From Halioxenophilus sp033283405 (lineage in GTDB: Bacteria; Pseudomonadota; Gammaproteobacteria; Pseudomonadales; Cellvibrionaceae), in contig NZ_JAWMQR010000003.1 in assembly GCF_033283405.1 (NCBI RefSeq), positions 62,001-126,000 of the forward strand: a stretch of DNA of 64,000 nucleotides, in the 5' to 3' direction. A program made the translations under genes and the position numbers. The notes under the pieces are model-generated. The model did not search any database, was not told the origin of the DNA, and was given only the letters and a program-made list of their open reading frames with translations. Of this stretch, positions 29,373 through 38,579 are shown piece by piece (the first letter of the stretch is position 1; the number at the start of each line of letters is the position of its first letter).

Positions 29373-29651
29373 TGTCGACCTCGAAAGTAGATTGCGGCCC
29401 TGTCGGCCGTAAACGTTATGATAGGTGGCTACGCGCGGCCGGAACCGGCCGAGCTGGAAAGCTTTAGCCGCGGATTTTAGACCATTTCCCTGGCTAACAG
29501 AATGATCCTATGGCTGCGGCTTAGGTAGAAAAATGTGTTTATCATCAAAGCTTCCACAAACCGTTTAACCACCAGGGGCATACATATTGCTTTTCGACCA
29601 CAGGCAAGCTTGCCACGCCCCTTCGATTAACCCCGTAAGACAGGCCCCAGA

Positions 29652-30635
29652 ATGAAATCCCTCGCTCGTTGGTTCTTACTCACCGTTGTTATCATTACCA
29701 CCACTGGCTGCCAAACCACCCCCGAACAGGCCGCTGATCCCACCGGTTACACCGCCGTTATGGTGGCCTACGCCCCCGAACTGGAGGGTATTCTCTCCAC
29801 CTTGGAGAGCCTGCCCCATGCCGGCATCGATCGGATCGAAACCATTAAAGGGGTCACCTACCGCATTGGCCATTTCCACGACCAGCCCATTCTCATTTTT
29901 GCCACCGGCATGAGCATCGCCAATGCCGCCATGACCACCCAGATGGCACTGGACTATTTCCCCATCAACGAGGTGGTCTACATGGGCATTGCCGGAGCAG
30001 TTAACCCCCAATGGCAACCCGGGGATGTGATCGTACCCGAACGCTGGTACTACCACGATGAAAGCGTCTACAGTAACCCCGACCCGGCAGAGCCCGGCAG
30101 CTACCTGATTCCCGACTACTACCGCCGTTTTCTGGCGGAGCAACCCGCCCGCCGCGCCGCCGACCCCAATGTTCCCAACTATCAACCGATCGGTTTTATC
30201 CACCCGGATGAAGTGGTGGTAATCAAAGACGGCCTGGATAAACCCCAGGACACCCCCTACTTCAGCGCCTCGCCGCGCCTGCTCAAGGCCGCTCAGCAGG
30301 CAATCGCCAGCATGCCCACCCAGCGGGTGTTGGACGAGCGTGATGCCGTATTAAGTGTGGGAGGCAATGGCGTCACCGGCTCCGTCTTTCTGGATAACCG
30401 CGAGTACCGCAAATGGGTACGCGACGTCTTCAACGCCGAGGTAACCGAAATGGAGTCCGCCGCCGTGGGCCAGGTCTGTTACGCTAACGAGGTGGATTGG
30501 ATGATCATTCGTGCCATCAGCGACTTGGCCGGGGGCCAGGAAGGGGTCAATGTCGAACACATCTACGACAGCGAAGTATCCCGCATTGGGGCAGAGGTAC
30601 TCTTTGCCGTACTGGAGGAGCTCAGCCATGACTGA
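29652..30635 (+). CDS. Lipoprotein MTA/SAH nucleosidase-like enzyme
   Basis: A 327-residue protein with a lipoprotein signal peptide (lipobox TTGC, cysteine near residue 20). A nucleoside phosphorylase/nucleosidase fold follows, with VYMGIAGAVNP near residue 111, EMESAAV near residue 272 and the RAISDLAGG active-site segment near residue 294. These match 5'-methylthioadenosine/S-adenosylhomocysteine nucleosidases, which are normally about 230 residues and cytosolic. The extra length is an insertion near residues 130-215. The lipobox puts it outside the inner membrane. Its end overlaps the nucleoside hydrolase gene by 8 bases. Confidence 0.8.
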   Translation: MKSLARWFLLTVVIITTTGCQTTPEQAADPTGYTAVMVAYAPELEGILSTLESLPHAGIDRIETIKGVTYRIGHFHDQPILIFATGMSIANAAMTTQMALDYFPINEVVYMGIAGAVNPQWQPGDVIVPERWYYHDESVYSNPDPAEPGSYLIPDYYRRFLAEQPARRAADPNVPNYQPIGFIHPDEVVVIKDGLDKPQDTPYFSASPRLLKAAQQAIASMPTQRVLDERDAVLSVGGNGVTGSVFLDNREYRKWVRDVFNAEVTEMESAAVGQVCYANEVDWMIIRAISDLAGGQEGVNVEHIYDSEVSRIGAEVLFAVLEELSHD

Positions 30636-31707
30636 TCGTCTAAATTGTTGTTACCGAAGCGCGGGCAAGGTTACTCAGCGCACGAAAGCAGCCCTGCTGG
30701 CACTGCTGCTGGCTCTGGTTGCCGCCCACACCCGGGCCGAGCCTGAGAAGATTATCATTGATGCCGACGTCGGTATTGACGATGCCATGGCCATACTGCT
30801 GGCCCACGCCTCACCGGAGCTCGAGGTGGTGGGCATCACCACCGTATTTGGCAACGCCACCATCGAAAACAGCACCCGCAATGCGCTCTATTTAACCCAG
30901 CGGTTGCAGGTGGCCACGCCGGTTGTGCAGGGGGCCCGTAAACCCCTGGTACTGCCGGAAGGGCCACCCACCGATTTTGTCCATGGCGCCAACGGACTGG
31001 GTAATTACCCGGTGAATCTGGCCGGCGACCGAATACCGTTAAACCTGACCGCCGCCGAATTTATTATTGAGCAGAGCCATATCTACCCCGGGGAATTAAC
31101 CCTGGTGCCCGTGGGCCGACTGACCAATATCGCCCTGGCACTGGCGCTGGACCCAACGCTGCCGTCTCGCATCAAGCAGGTGGTATTAATGGGCGGCGCC
31201 TTCCACCACCCCGGCAATGTCACCCCCGTGGCAGAGGCCAATATCATCGGCGACCCGCACGCGGCTGACGTCGTGTTTGGTGCCCCCTGGCAAAAGCTGG
31301 TAGCCATCGGTTTGGATGTAACCACGCAGCTGGTGGTGGGCCCGAAAGACCTCGCCGCCATTACCAAGAAAAACCCCACGACCGGCCAATTTCTGGAGGG
31401 AATCAGCGCTTTTTATCTCAATTTCTACCGTTCGGTCGGGGTCGAGGAAGGCTTCTATCTGCACGACCCAGCGGCCATTCTCTACGTGATTAAGCCAGAG
31501 CTGTTCAACTTGGAGGGCGGCCCGGTACGAGTCATCACCGAAGGTATTGCCATCGGTCAAACCATTGCCGCAACCGCCGACCAGGCCGCGCGCTTAAGCG
31601 ACTGGCAAGCCACGCCGGCCAGCCTTTACGCGGTTGGTGTGGAACAGAAAAAAGGGGTTAAATTATTTTTATCCCGTTTGCAAAAACTGCCCTTAAGCAG
31701 TGAATAA
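30628..31707 (+). CDS. Exported inosine-uridine type nucleoside hydrolase
   Basis: A 359-residue protein started at the ATG at 30628, which has GGAGGAG upstream and overlaps the previous gene. A hydrophobic segment (residues 21-36, ending HTRAEP) looks like a signal peptide. The calcium-binding motif reads IIDADVGIDDAMAILLA near residue 44, close to the family DxDxGxDDA pattern, and VLMGGAF and the HDPAAI histidine later complete the site. The family splits the N-glycosidic bond of nucleosides. With the preceding lipoprotein nucleosidase it suggests periplasmic salvage of bases from external nucleosides. Confidence 0.85.
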   Translation: MTDRLNCCYRSAGKVTQRTKAALLALLLALVAAHTRAEPEKIIIDADVGIDDAMAILLAHASPELEVVGITTVFGNATIENSTRNALYLTQRLQVATPVVQGARKPLVLPEGPPTDFVHGANGLGNYPVNLAGDRIPLNLTAAEFIIEQSHIYPGELTLVPVGRLTNIALALALDPTLPSRIKQVVLMGGAFHHPGNVTPVAEANIIGDPHAADVVFGAPWQKLVAIGLDVTTQLVVGPKDLAAITKKNPTTGQFLEGISAFYLNFYRSVGVEEGFYLHDPAAILYVIKPELFNLEGGPVRVITEGIAIGQTIAATADQAARLSDWQATPASLYAVGVEQKKGVKLFLSRLQKLPLSSE

Positions 31708-31723
31708 CCGTGCCGACAAAAAA

Positions 31724-31743
31724 AGCCCGGAATATTCCGGGCT
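31724..31743 (-). terminator. Terminator of the minus-strand Rieske/RND operon
   Basis: AGCCCGGAAT and ATTCCGGGCT form a perfect 20-base palindrome. Seven T residues follow on the minus strand, so it best serves the operon ending at 31817; on the plus strand it lacks a U-tract. Confidence 0.85.
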
Positions 31744-31816
31744 AAGCCAGCACAGAAGTGCCATCTGCCTCAAGAGAGAACAGATGCACACCTCTTTTGG
31801 GACCTCTTAAACTGCA

Positions 31817-32899
31817 TTACACTCCACCTTCCACGGGCGCCTGCTCCGCTTTCAGCATGCGCTCAAACACTCTCCGCACCCGCAAGCCACCGGCGTCGCT
31901 GGAGAGGACTACAGGCTTTAACTCCCAAAAGCCACGCCCCTGCATATTTTTGAACTGCGCCTCGATAACCGGTTTATCCTCCTGGGTAAATGCTTCGGTC
32001 ATACCCGCCATTTTCGCACGGTTGTAGTCGCCATCACCCAGCAGGTAATTGCGCGAAGAAGCAAAGAAGTAGTGGGTGGTGGATTCGGTTTCCGGGGTTA
32101 CCGTATGAAAGTCGTAAAGCACGGCTCCGTCACGATGGAAATGGGGGCTATCCTGTACCGCACCAACGCACAGATGCATATGGCTTGGCGCCTGCCAGGT
32201 GACCTCAACAAATTGATCGGCCTTATCTTCTGGCCGCGGCAGATGCTCGCGCAACAGCAGCATCGCCGGGTCGGCAATCCAGTCCCATCGAATATGAACC
32301 CGGTTATCATCGGGCTCGCTTACCTTAGGGATCTGCTCACTCAGTTTGCCGGCGGTATTGATTAACGGGCCATGCAGGTGGTCGACATGACTGAGGTCCA
32401 TTACATTGTCGATAATCAGGTCGTAGCTGCACCGGTTGTACATATACACATGGCCAACCGCCGTCTCCGGCTGTTCGGTATAGAGGCTGTTGTTAGGCAC
32501 CAGCGCCAGCTGCGCCTGCTCAGGCTCCCCCATCCACAACCAGATAAAACCATCCTGCTCGACGGTGGCGTAGCGCTTAACCGCACAAGCACCGGGTACC
32601 CGCTGGTTACCGTGAGGATTATGAATGCACTCACCCACGGCGTTAAACTCCAGTGCGTGATAAATACACTCAATGTTATCGCCCTTGCGCTTACCCAAAC
32701 TGAGCGGCGCAAAACGGTGTGGACAACGATCCTGCAGCGCGGAAATCTGGCCACTAGCGCCCCGCAAAAGAACAATAGGTTCGTTCATTACGGTACGGCT
32801 AAACAACGCTTGCGTATCAACCTCGCTCGACAAGGCCACCACATACCAGGCATTGCGTAAAAAATAGTTGGGGTTTTCCTTTGCGATTACTTCGGTCAT
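31817..32899 (-). CDS. Rieske 2Fe-2S aromatic oxygenase, VanA-like alpha subunit
   Basis: A 360-residue oxygenase. The Rieske cluster ligands are in CPHR (near residue 58) and CIYH (near residue 78), and the mononuclear iron ligands in NVMDLSHVDHLHG near residue 168. The opening NYFLRNAWYVVAL matches the VanA/DdmC/TsaM group, which mostly does oxidative O- or N-demethylation with a separate reductase. No VanB-type reductase gene is adjacent; the phenol hydroxylase reductase or the XylT-like ferredoxin could supply electrons. The ATG at 32899 aligns with the family start. It ends the operon that begins with the Ycf48-like gene. Confidence 0.85.
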   Translation of the reverse strand: MTEVIAKENPNYFLRNAWYVVALSSEVDTQALFSRTVMNEPIVLLRGASGQISALQDRCPHRFAPLSLGKRKGDNIECIYHALEFNAVGECIHNPHGNQRVPGACAVKRYATVEQDGFIWLWMGEPEQAQLALVPNNSLYTEQPETAVGHVYMYNRCSYDLIIDNVMDLSHVDHLHGPLINTAGKLSEQIPKVSEPDDNRVHIRWDWIADPAMLLLREHLPRPEDKADQFVEVTWQAPSHMHLCVGAVQDSPHFHRDGAVLYDFHTVTPETESTTHYFFASSRNYLLGDGDYNRAKMAGMTEAFTQEDKPVIEAQFKNMQGRGFWELKPVVLSSDAGGLRVRRVFERMLKAEQAPVEGGV

Positions 32900-33003
32900 T
32901 AGTTGCCACCCTATTTTTATCATTATGGTAACGGTGAGATTACTGTCACCGCCGCAGAAGAGGACGGTGACAGCAGAACAGATCACATCGATTGGCTCGC
33001 CAA

Positions 33004-34326
33004 TTAACTGCCCGAGGTGCGCATATTTTGCACGGTAAATTTATCCAGTGGGCTAAGGCTTGGATCGACAATCCCTTTAAATTGCGCCGTGGTGCAGTGA
33101 TTGGCCTGAATATCAATCATGGTTACCGCATCATCGATAGAGACACCCGAACCTTTATTGATCGCCAGGTGGTGGTCCGGATGCGCTTGACCAATGGTGA
33201 AAGACTTCCACATATCGCCCTTGCGGTCATACAGCACGTTGCGCGGCATGGTGAAGGTTTGTGCATCGATAAAATGTAGCCGTTTACTAATGGGATGGCT
33301 TTTATCAATGGGGGAAGACTCCAGCACATAGACTTTTCTGAGCTGGTAGCTAACCTCCGGGAAACAACCGCCTTTACCACCATAGGCCACCATCTGAAAT
33401 CCATCCTCGTCGTTCTGGTGAATTTCAGTATCAAATGAAGTCAGATCGTTGTGGTTATAAAATGGCAGTAATATGTTTTTTGTGCCCAAAAACTTCCACT
33501 GCATATCACTAACACGGCCGTTGTAGCCTTCGAAATCTTCGATCATCAGATCCGTACCCAAAAAGGCATCGGTGGTTTGGCCGGATGAGAGTCGGCGCAC
33601 TCGACGTTGAAAGCCGAGGTAGAGATAGGCATTATCCAATTTTGTGTCATCTTCAAAACGGTGAATGAGCAGCTGAGTATTTTTAACATCAAACGGCTCA
33701 AGCACCATTGCGTAGGTACCACGGAAGAGATTCGATGGATTGGGGGTAATTTTCGGTAACGGCTCTTGCGTGGTGCGATGTGTGTAGTTCAAAAAGTTAA
33801 AGTTGAACTTCAAAGTCCGCTCCTTTTTACCGGAGTCCATATTGCGCATAACCCAATAGAAGGGTTTGATCGCGGCAGAATCGCCCCAGTTATAACCGTA
33901 TTTAAAGTTCCAGGCCAACTTCTCCCCGGCACGAGGATCATCCAACGAGGGCTCTTCCGGAAATGGCCGCCCGGCGACAGTCTCAGACAACTCACCGTTG
34001 CCCGCCCCCAAGGTAACACCCGCCGAGTATTTGCGGGTGGCATCAACATAGCTTTGGTGAAGATCAAAGGAGGTTGTTTCACCCACCGTGATAGAGGTGT
34101 CACCCGCCTTAATAAATTGGTACATAGCAGGGTCGAGAATCTCTTTAAATTGATCGACGTTGCTCTGATCGATCGTCATCCCCACCGATAAACCAGGGTA
34201 TGAGGGAACCCCATTTTTATAGGGGTGAAAAGAGTTATTGATTACCTCTTCGCTTATCTCGGCGGCTTGAGTCGAGATGGATACCGCAGCCGCTAGGGTT
34301 ACGGCGAATAGTTTGAGCTTTAACAT
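33004..34326 (-). CDS. DUF1329 periplasmic protein (LolA/LolB-like)
   Basis: A 440-residue exported protein with a signal peptide (residues 1-22, ending STQAAE). It is of the DUF1329 type, with a VSDMQWKFLGTKNILLPFYNH stretch (broken here by natural variation) and a C-terminal YDRKGDMWKSF region typical of the family. DUF1329 is thought to have an outer-membrane-lipoprotein-sorting (LolA/B-like) fold that holds lipids. It lies 34 bases downstream of a DUF1302 gene, its usual partner. AGGTG precedes the ATG at 34326. Substrate is unknown. Confidence 0.83.
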   Translation of the reverse strand: MLKLKLFAVTLAAAVSISTQAAEISEEVINNSFHPYKNGVPSYPGLSVGMTIDQSNVDQFKEILDPAMYQFIKAGDTSITVGETTSFDLHQSYVDATRKYSAGVTLGAGNGELSETVAGRPFPEEPSLDDPRAGEKLAWNFKYGYNWGDSAAIKPFYWVMRNMDSGKKERTLKFNFNFLNYTHRTTQEPLPKITPNPSNLFRGTYAMVLEPFDVKNTQLLIHRFEDDTKLDNAYLYLGFQRRVRRLSSGQTTDAFLGTDLMIEDFEGYNGRVSDMQWKFLGTKNILLPFYNHNDLTSFDTEIHQNDEDGFQMVAYGGKGGCFPEVSYQLRKVYVLESSPIDKSHPISKRLHFIDAQTFTMPRNVLYDRKGDMWKSFTIGQAHPDHHLAINKGSGVSIDDAVTMIDIQANHCTTAQFKGIVDPSLSPLDKFTVQNMRTSGS

Positions 34327-34360
34327 GAGTACACCTATCACTTAGTCTTATATTTATGCA

Positions 34361-36025
34361 TTAGAAGCTGTAACGAATAGTCAGTTGGACCTCGTCTTCA
34401 TTATTGGCAACCCCTATTGGACCATTGGTAAATCGAGAGAGCGGCTCGGTTACGCTGGCACCGCCCGCTACTGTCCAGGGGAAGGTCTCATCGCCACCGG
34501 TTTTAATATTTAAGCCCAGGTTGAAGAGCCAATGATTGCCCGACAAATAGGAGATGCTCGGAGCAATCGCCGTAGCCTTGCCACCCACATCGTGCGCCAG
34601 AATAATTTGCGGGCTTAAACGGTTGTTGATATAAAAACCTTTAAACAACATCGTCGCTATCCAGTTATCCTCTTCATTCGGCATATCCTTTTCAAAATCG
34701 AGAATATGTTCACCGAAGAGCTGCACCGATATCAAAAAGGCGCTTTGTGTACCCAGCGCCGGAATTACGAGGTTTTTATCCAAACCGATCACATAGCGGG
34801 CCATTTCAGTCTCTTTGTGGCCATCCGTATCACGCGCTAACTCTTCGCCTTCGGTATAGGCAAATTCAACCCGCCACACGGCATCAGCTGCCATGGAGTA
34901 GTAATCGATAGCACCGCCCAGAAGGTTAACCCGCGGGAATACAATATCGAACACACCATCAGCGGCTGGAATCGGCAAACCTTCTGCGAAGGGACGGAAA
35001 TGCAGTGACGGTAACTGTTGACGATAGGTCAAGGCATTGAGGGAAAAGGTGGCATCGCCATAAACGCCTTCCCACTTTAAACCCACCTGAGTGTTAGAGA
35101 GATTCCAATCCGGCTCTTCCACATCGTGGATAATCGGAACATTGCCGGCGTACAGTGCTGGCAACCCCATGGAACCCAATACGGCATTTAAGTAGCTGGC
35201 ATTCACGTAGGAAGAGAAGAAACAACCGGCATCCAGAATACGATAGGATTGACCACAGGTACCCAGGTTACTCGGCCGGAATTCATCAAAATTCCACACC
35301 AGTTGGAAATTGGAATCATCGAAAACCTTATTGGCCCCCATACGCCAATCCACCTTCAGCATCCACTGCGGAATACGGATATCTTCCAACTCGTCATAAA
35401 TATTGTGTCGGGAATAATCGACCGGGTTGATTACATCCAATACCCGAAACAGATCCGTTTTACCCCAGACCACCTGCTGTTTACCCAGTCTGAATGAGAG
35501 AATATCGTCACCACCTACAACCGTATCGGCGGTAACGTAGAGTTCACGGATAAAATCATAGGAGTCGTTGAAATCTGGATAGCGGATATCATTGCTATCC
35601 TGGTCCATATAGCCATCCAAATTGTGACAGAGCAGCGTGTCGTTTTCACAGGGAACCGCAACACCGGGCGTCAGAATTACCGGTGATGAGACATCGCTGG
35701 AGTGCCAATCCTCGCCCAGGTACTGGTAGGTGACATCCTCACCAAACTCATCATCGTTCATATCATAAACACCGTCGTAGGTTCCCCTGATAATGGCGTT
35801 TACAGAAATAGAGCGAAACAAATTGCTGCTAAATTTGGATTCAAACTCCAGCTGCAGAGTGTTGCGAAACTTGGAAAGGCCAACTTCGTCGCGGTAATAA
35901 CTTGCGTTTTCAGCAAAAACCTCAAGGTTACTATCCGCGGCCGAGACCCCATTTGCCATGGTTAAAGTTAATGCAGACAACACCAGCGACAGTGGCTTTC
36001 GCTGCACAGTGATTAATTTCGACAT
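34361..36025 (-). CDS. DUF1302 outer-membrane beta-barrel protein
   Basis: A 554-residue exported protein with a signal peptide (residues 1-29, NGVSAADS) and a long series of amphipathic strands, ending in LTIRYSF with the terminal Phe typical of outer-membrane barrels. The SFRLGKQQVVWGKTDLFRVLD stretch near residue 180 (a conserved Q-V-WG motif) marks the DUF1302 family. It is paired with DUF1329 and an MMPL permease, as in many hydrocarbon- and steroid-degrading bacteria. It could be the outer-membrane partner of that permease. GAGGT precedes the ATG. Confidence 0.85.
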   Translation of the reverse strand: MSKLITVQRKPLSLVLSALTLTMANGVSAADSNLEVFAENASYYRDEVGLSKFRNTLQLEFESKFSSNLFRSISVNAIIRGTYDGVYDMNDDEFGEDVTYQYLGEDWHSSDVSSPVILTPGVAVPCENDTLLCHNLDGYMDQDSNDIRYPDFNDSYDFIRELYVTADTVVGGDDILSFRLGKQQVVWGKTDLFRVLDVINPVDYSRHNIYDELEDIRIPQWMLKVDWRMGANKVFDDSNFQLVWNFDEFRPSNLGTCGQSYRILDAGCFFSSYVNASYLNAVLGSMGLPALYAGNVPIIHDVEEPDWNLSNTQVGLKWEGVYGDATFSLNALTYRQQLPSLHFRPFAEGLPIPAADGVFDIVFPRVNLLGGAIDYYSMAADAVWRVEFAYTEGEELARDTDGHKETEMARYVIGLDKNLVIPALGTQSAFLISVQLFGEHILDFEKDMPNEEDNWIATMLFKGFYINNRLSPQIILAHDVGGKATAIAPSISYLSGNHWLFNLGLNIKTGGDETFPWTVAGGASVTEPLSRFTNGPIGVANNEDEVQLTIRYSF

Positions 36026-36079
36026 TGTGGATACCTCATTATTATTATGGTAATGACTAAATTTATACAGCTACATAAT

Positions 36080-38557
36080 TTAGGCTGTTGCTTTTTTTAA
36101 ACAGGTGGCAGAGGTCGCTTCCGTTAAAGGCGCAGCATCCGAGTCAGCGCTGGAATCGGCATCCGCCAAACCATGGATAACTCCGTCCTCATCGCTATAG
36201 GCGCTGGTAATAAAGGCCGGCTTGAATATCAATATCCATGAGGGGACTAACAGCAGCGCAGACAATCCATTGAGTACCACCATCACAATCAGCAGCAGGG
36301 CCGCATCGCTTTGGAAGCGCAAATCAGAAAGTACCACCCACATAACAATGCCCGCGATCAACGTTATAGCGGTAAAGCTCACCGCCAAGCCGGTGGTGCG
36401 AATCGCTTTTTGGACCGCCGCAATCAAGCTGTGCGAGAGCACCATTTCCGCCCGAACACGATCCATCATGTAAATGGAGTAATCGATACCGACACCCACA
36501 CCAACGGCAATAATCGGTACCGTATTGGAGTTAATGCCCATACCGACGATGCCCATGTAGGCGTAGGTCAGTGTGGTGGCGAAGAACATGGCACCAAGCA
36601 TCATGGTGCCTGCCAAGAACGAGGAGTAGAAAAGAGTGACGGAACAAAAAATGAGTAGAAATACCAGTGGCAGAACGAGCAGATTGGTCTGAAAAGCCGC
36701 CTCGTTTTGTGCCGCAATCACACCAATAGTGCCACCCGCCAGGCGAATGGTTAACCCCTCTACCTTACCTTCGTTTTCTGCGATCCAGGTTTTTGCTGCG
36801 TAGATCGCCCGGCGAATAGTCTCCCCTTGATGATCCTTATAATAGAAGACCAAGTTCGCTACCCGTTCGTCGGTGTCGATAAATTCATTGAGGGCACCGG
36901 GTATTGGATTAGACATCATGTAGGTGTACATCAAACCACCGACATACAACTGATCGTCGGGTATCTGTGACCAGCGCGGGTCGGTGTTGTGCAACAGGCG
37001 ATTAACCTGCTTGACCAGATCTGGTGCACCCTTGGCCCCACCAACCTCTGGATCGAGTAACATATGCCGTTGCAGATCGGCCAAAGCTTTAAGTACTTCC
37101 GGTCTTTTTATCCCGCCTTTTTCGTCCGTTTCGGCAACGATATACATCTCCTCGGAACCGGGAAAACTATCGTTAATCGCTTTGGACGCAAGGTTGTATT
37201 CGTGATCTTGATACAATATTGGCGAGCCAGGTTCGGATTCGCCAATCACAACTTTCGAAGAGAAATAGAGCCCACCGGCCATTAATAGCAGGCCGGCAAC
37301 CAAGAGTCGTTTGGCCGACTTCTGGTCGCTGATAAGATCCGCACACAGAGAACCCACGTGGCGGAAAATATTATGTGTTGCCTGGCTATTTTTCGGTTTC
37401 GGCAGCACCGACAACAGCAGTGGCACGGCAAGCAGGACGGTAACAATAATGCTCAATGCCCAGATTGACGCGTAGTGGGCCATTTTTGTGTTAAGGGGAA
37501 TCGAGCCAATTGCGATAAGCAACAACCCAATAGCGTCAGAAACCACACCTAAGCTTCCTGGTCTGAACAGATTTTCAAAGGTCAATCTGGCAGCCAGGTG
37601 GTGATTATCGTGGGTGGTTAACTCTTGATAGTAGCGCTCAACCAGCTGTATCCCGTGGGACATAGCTCGCGCTGAGATCAGAAATGGAATCACCAGGCTG
37701 AGCGGATCCAGGTTGTAGCCAAACAGAGAGATAATACCTACCCCCCAAATGGAGGAGACGATCACCCCGGCCAGCGGAATTAAAATTCCATAAGCTTTGC
37801 GAAAATACCAGATCAACAGAGAGACCATAATCAATCCGGTAAACAGGAAGATCACAATTATCTGGTCAAGATATTGGTAGCTCCAGCCGACCAACATCGG
37901 TTGGCCGGTCACATGTATTTTTACCCCTTCTGCCTGCTCAGACTCCTGCAGCGCACGAATTTGTCGAAAGGTTTCGGCATAATCGAGTTTCCCTTCAATC
38001 AACTGTGCCTTAATTAAGGCCATGTGCATATCAGGGCTTACCAGTGGCCCATAGACACGGGCATCAGCAATGACATCACTTTTTAGTGAGTCCAGTGCGG
38101 CATCGGTTTGATTGGTCTGTTCAGGATTGTAATAGGGCTCGGAGTTTAAATTGCCCTCGGGGGTTAACCACACTTTACGGGTATTTCGGTGGGTCAGACT
38201 GGTAACCAGGTTATGATTGACGCCGGGCAGTGAATCTATTGCCTGCGTCACCCGATGAATACGAGCCAGGGCATCGTTATTAAAGATATCACTCTGTGTG
38301 TATTCCACACCAACGATAATCACGTTGGCCCCACCAAACGACTCCTTGATCTCATTATGCAATTCAATGTAAGGGTGCGTTTGCGGGAGAAGATCAGCAA
38401 AATCTGAATAGATTTTTAAATTGGGCAGCTGCAATGCAAAGAAAATAGCAACCAGTGCTATTAAGCCCAATATGATTTTTGGATACTCAAACACCTTAGT
38501 CTCGAACAGGTGCAGCCAATGGGTAATCTTATGATTATTCGCGGATTTCTTATTCAT
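36080..38557 (-). CDS. MMPL/RND superfamily transporter
   Basis: An 825-residue permease with the RND repeat layout: one helix near residue 35, a periplasmic loop of about 180 residues, five to six helices, then a second helix-loop-helices half. The second half contains GVGVGIDYSIYMMDRV near residue 705, the conserved GxxxDY proton-relay motif of MMPL proteins. The closest groups are HpnN/MmpL-type carriers of hopanoids and lipids rather than tripartite drug pumps, since no AcrA-like adaptor is present. The ATG at 38557 is preferred to an upstream GTG at 38572. It sits between the Ycf48-like and DUF1302 genes. Confidence 0.87.
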   Translation of the reverse strand: MNKKSANNHKITHWLHLFETKVFEYPKIILGLIALVAIFFALQLPNLKIYSDFADLLPQTHPYIELHNEIKESFGGANVIIVGVEYTQSDIFNNDALARIHRVTQAIDSLPGVNHNLVTSLTHRNTRKVWLTPEGNLNSEPYYNPEQTNQTDAALDSLKSDVIADARVYGPLVSPDMHMALIKAQLIEGKLDYAETFRQIRALQESEQAEGVKIHVTGQPMLVGWSYQYLDQIIVIFLFTGLIMVSLLIWYFRKAYGILIPLAGVIVSSIWGVGIISLFGYNLDPLSLVIPFLISARAMSHGIQLVERYYQELTTHDNHHLAARLTFENLFRPGSLGVVSDAIGLLLIAIGSIPLNTKMAHYASIWALSIIVTVLLAVPLLLSVLPKPKNSQATHNIFRHVGSLCADLISDQKSAKRLLVAGLLLMAGGLYFSSKVVIGESEPGSPILYQDHEYNLASKAINDSFPGSEEMYIVAETDEKGGIKRPEVLKALADLQRHMLLDPEVGGAKGAPDLVKQVNRLLHNTDPRWSQIPDDQLYVGGLMYTYMMSNPIPGALNEFIDTDERVANLVFYYKDHQGETIRRAIYAAKTWIAENEGKVEGLTIRLAGGTIGVIAAQNEAAFQTNLLVLPLVFLLIFCSVTLFYSSFLAGTMMLGAMFFATTLTYAYMGIVGMGINSNTVPIIAVGVGVGIDYSIYMMDRVRAEMVLSHSLIAAVQKAIRTTGLAVSFTAITLIAGIVMWVVLSDLRFQSDAALLLIVMVVLNGLSALLLVPSWILIFKPAFITSAYSDEDGVIHGLADADSSADSDAAPLTEATSATCLKKATA

Positions 38558-38579
38558 GATTTTTACCACCACACAACAC

